The notes beneath the pieces are model-generated. The model had not been told where the DNA came from. It did not search any database and saw nothing but the letters and a program-made list of their open reading frames with translations. Source: Burkholderiales bacterium (GTDB lineage: Bacteria > Pseudomonadota > Gammaproteobacteria > Burkholderiales > Burkholderiaceae_C). From it: a stretch of DNA of 6,498 bases. The stretch covers positions 1 to 6,498 of the forward strand of contig JAGWTL010000173.1 of the NCBI GenBank assembly GCA_028869035.1, read 5' to 3'. Shown here piece after piece: positions 4,062 through 6,498 of this stretch (the stretch's first letter is position 1; each line of letters starts with the position of its first letter). Position numbers and translations under genes: made by a program.

Positions 4062-6498
4062 ATGCCAGTTCCCTCATCGCAACCCGCTGCCGCACTTGCC
4101 TTGCGCAACTTCATGCCGCGGCTGGTGCTTGCCGTGGTGATCTTCAATCTGGGTCTGATCGCTTCTGTCCTCTGGGCTCTGCTGCAGAGCCGGCAGCGGT
4201 ACGAGGACCAGGCCGCGGTGACGACGGCGAACCTGGCGCGCCTGATGGAGCACGACATCGCGGCCTCCATCCGTGTGGTCGACCTGGCCCTGCAGACTGT
4301 CGCCAGTGAAGCCGCGAAGACGTCGTCAGCGGCCCTGCTCGAGGCGCTCATCGAACAGAAGCTGCAGCGGCTGCCCGAGCTGGACGGGCTGCGCGTGGCC
4401 GATGCGCAAGGGTGGCTGACCCACGGCACCGGGGTCAAGTCGGCCGGCCGGCTCAATATCGCCGACCGAGACTATTTTCTCCAGCTCCAGGCCAGGCCGG
4501 ACGCCGGGCTGGTGATCGGCAAGCCGGTGCAGGGGCGAATCAGCGGCAAGTGGGTGCTCAACCTGTCACGCGCCATCCAGCAGCGTGATGGCCGCTTTGC
4601 CGGGGTGGTGCAGGGTTCGGTGCCGCTGATCCTCTTCATCGAGCAGTTCATTCCCTTGCAGGTAGGCGCCAGCGGTTCGTTCACGCTGTTCGACGACGAT
4701 TTCAGGCTCGTGGTCAGGCAGCCATTGCCGGGCGATTTGTCGCAATCGGTGGGACGGCCCTTCGGTTCTGAGGAGTTGCGCGCACTGGTCCGCAGCGGAC
4801 GGACAGAGGCCACTTACAAGGCCCGCTCCATCGTCGACAACGTCGAGCGGATTTCCTCTTATCGCAGGGTCCAGGGCACGGCCTACCACCTGGTCATCGG
4901 CCTGGCCAGAGAAGACTATCTGGCGGCTTGGCGGGACGAGACCTACAAGGCCGCCATCATGGTGCTGCTCTTCCTCCTGGTGAGCAACGTCTTTGTGTTT
5001 TTCATCCACCGCGCCTGGCGCAGCCAGTACGCGGCGGTGGGCGCGCTCGAGCAGGCCTACCGCACGCTGGATGCCGAAAAGCAGCTGAGCCAGACCATCA
5101 TCCGCTCATCGCCCTTCGCCCTCTACACGCGAGACCGTCGCGGCATCGTCACGGCCTGGAACCCTGCGGCCGAGAAACTTTTCGGCTGGCGCGCCGAACA
5201 GATCCTGGGCAAGCACCTGCTGACCGTGCCGCAAGGCAAGGAACGCGAGACGACCGAGTTGCGCGACCGGGTGTTGAGCGGCGAGAGCATCATCGATCTC
5301 GAAGTGCAGCGCCAGAAGCAGGACGGCACGCTGTTTGATCTGAGCACCACGCTGGCGCCCTTGCGCGACGCCAGCGGCGCGGTGACGGGTTATCTGGCGA
5401 TTGCGGCCGACATCACCGCGCGCAAGGCGGCCGAGCGGCAGGTCGAGTTTCTGGCCTACCGCGATGTGCTGACCGGCCTGCCTAATCGCCTGCTGCTGCA
5501 GGATCGCTTCGGGCAGGCCACGGCGCATGCCGAGCGCACGCAGAACAAGGTGGCCCTGCTGTTTCTCGATCTGGACAACTTCAAGACCATCAATGACTCG
5601 CTGGGCCACGCCGTGGGCGACGCCCTGCTCCAGGAAATCGCGGTGCGCCTGGGCGCCTGTGTGCGCGAGACCGACACCATCAGCCGCCAGGGCGGCGACG
5701 AGTTCCTGATCGTGCTCTCTGATCTGGGCGGGACGGAGGCGATCCCTCCCGTGCTGCTCAAGATCCGCGAGCGCCTGCAGGCCCCCTTTGCGGTGGACGG
5801 TCATGAGCTCACCACCTCGGCTTCGATCGGGGTGGCGCTTTACCCGGACGACGGACGTGATTTCGAGACCCTGCTCAAGAAGGCGGACACGGCCATGTAC
5901 CGGGCCAAGGATGCCGGGCGCAACCATTACCGCTTCTTTGACGAACAGATGAACGTCGAAGCGGTCGAACTGCTGCGCCTCAAGAGCGGCCTGCGGCGCG
6001 CTCTGGCCCAGGGGGAGTTCGAGTTGCACTACCAGCCGCAGTTCGAGTTGACGAGCGGGCGGGTGATCGGGGCCGAAGCGCTGATCCGCTGGCGTCATCC
6101 CGAGGACGGGCTGATCGCGCCGGCGCGTTTCATTCCGGTGGCCGAAGACAGCGGGCTGATCGTACCGATCGGTGAATGGGTGATCCAGGAAGCCTGCCGC
6201 CAAGCCATGGCCTGGCGCGCCGCCGGTCTGCCGCCCCTGGTCATGGCGGTCAACCTGTCGGCGGTGCAGTTCCGCCGCGGTGATTTGCAGCAGTCCATTG
6301 CCCAGGCCCTGCAGAGTTCCGGTTTCGACCCGCAGCTGCTGGAGCTGGAGTTGACCGAGTCCATCCTGATCCGCGATACCGAGAGCATTCTCGGCAGCGT
6401 GCGCCAGCTCAAGCAGCTGGGCGTGAAGCTGGCCATCGATGACTTCGGCACCGGTTACTCCAGCCTGTCCTACCTCAAGCGCTTCGACATCGACCGCC
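4062..6498 (+). CDS. Membrane Cache-PAS-GGDEF-EAL cyclic di-GMP enzyme, 3' truncated by the window edge
   Basis: The open frame runs 812 codons to the window edge. A TAG at 4029-4031 in the same frame means that ATG 4062 is the earliest possible start. ATG 4113 (Met18) is an alternative, and neither has a clear Shine-Dalgarno. Domain order: membrane helix (about 20-42); periplasmic double-Cache-like sensor (about 43-293, including NIADRDYF at 132-139); second helix (about 297-316); PAS domain (about 341-455); GGDEF domain (from about 463, DVLTGLPNR at 468-476); and EAL domain (from about 640). The diguanylate cyclase site is intact: Asp503 in FLDLDNFK and GGDEF at 544-548. The inhibitory I-site RETD (535-538) sits five residues before it. 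The phosphodiesterase side shows EALIR (672-676), Asn731, Glu763 in ELTES, DDFGTGYS (793-800) and Lys806. The last part of the EAL domain lies outside the window. It probably converts a periplasmic ligand and a cytoplasmic PAS signal into a change in cyclic di-GMP, controlling motility or biofilm. Net direction cannot be told from sequence. Confidence 0.93.
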   Translation, partial: MPVPSSQPAAALALRNFMPRLVLAVVIFNLGLIASVLWALLQSRQRYEDQAAVTTANLARLMEHDIAASIRVVDLALQTVASEAAKTSSAALLEALIEQKLQRLPELDGLRVADAQGWLTHGTGVKSAGRLNIADRDYFLQLQARPDAGLVIGKPVQGRISGKWVLNLSRAIQQRDGRFAGVVQGSVPLILFIEQFIPLQVGASGSFTLFDDDFRLVVRQPLPGDLSQSVGRPFGSEELRALVRSGRTEATYKARSIVDNVERISSYRRVQGTAYHLVIGLAREDYLAAWRDETYKAAIMVLLFLLVSNVFVFFIHRAWRSQYAAVGALEQAYRTLDAEKQLSQTIIRSSPFALYTRDRRGIVTAWNPAAEKLFGWRAEQILGKHLLTVPQGKERETTELRDRVLSGESIIDLEVQRQKQDGTLFDLSTTLAPLRDASGAVTGYLAIAADITARKAAERQVEFLAYRDVLTGLPNRLLLQDRFGQATAHAERTQNKVALLFLDLDNFKTINDSLGHAVGDALLQEIAVRLGACVRETDTISRQGGDEFLIVLSDLGGTEAIPPVLLKIRERLQAPFAVDGHELTTSASIGVALYPDDGRDFETLLKKADTAMYRAKDAGRNHYRFFDEQMNVEAVELLRLKSGLRRALAQGEFELHYQPQFELTSGRVIGAEALIRWRHPEDGLIAPARFIPVAEDSGLIVPIGEWVIQEACRQAMAWRAAGLPPLVMAVNLSAVQFRRGDLQQSIAQALQSSGFDPQLLELELTESILIRDTESILGSVRQLKQLGVKLAIDDFGTGYSSLSYLKRFDIDR

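Noticed and set aside
5106..6203. A 365-codon open frame on the - strand opposite the GGDEF/EAL region
   Set aside because: It is antisense to clear catalytic domains and shows the same His/Gln/Arg/Ala-rich shadow composition.
1..6498. A possible novel defence, mobile or multi-gene system
   Set aside because: All five genes belong to recognised chromosomal families. No integrase, transposase, toxin, nuclease cassette, direct-repeat array or obvious base-composition break was seen.

Overview
This 6.5 kb window is ordinary-looking, GC-rich chromosome from a proteobacterium. The best guess is Burkholderiales, probably Comamonadaceae. Three things point there: high GC with G/C-ending codons; the close match of GltK/GltL, PyrC and HtpX to their Gram-negative homologues; and a structured G/C-rich repeat after gltL that resembles intergenic repeats I associate with Acidovorax/Variovorax-type genomes. 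That last point is from memory, not from a search. All genes lie on the + strand.

Layout: (1) The 3' end of an amino-acid ABC permease gene (gltK) is followed after 15 bp by the complete ATPase gene gltL. This is the distal end of a glutamate/aspartate uptake operon. (2) A 121-bp gap holds the repeat and then a promoter very close to the next start codon. (3) pyrC (class II dihydroorotase, pyrimidine synthesis) overlaps by 22 bp a gene for a DUF3025 protein of unknown function, so the two probably form a translationally coupled pair. (4) A 117-bp gap carries a possible heat-shock (sigma32-like) promoter for htpX, a membrane zinc protease of membrane-protein quality control. (5) A 212-bp gap contains a strong Rho-independent terminator for htpX, then a candidate promoter with a perfect 10-bp palindrome. 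(6) A long gene open to the right edge encodes a membrane-anchored Cache-PAS-GGDEF-EAL protein that makes and/or degrades cyclic di-GMP. It is truncated inside the EAL domain.

The five genes are at least three, more likely four, transcription units: gltK-gltL; pyrC-DUF3025; htpX; and the GGDEF/EAL gene. They serve unrelated functions (nutrient uptake, nucleotide synthesis, protein quality control, second-messenger signalling). No gap without a gene exceeds about 212 bp. I saw no tRNA, rRNA, CRISPR array, insertion sequence or phage gene, and no new multi-gene system. The points most worth checking are the apparently leaderless pyrC transcript, the coupled gene of unknown function, the hairpin repeat, the htpX promoter and the palindrome in the last promoter.
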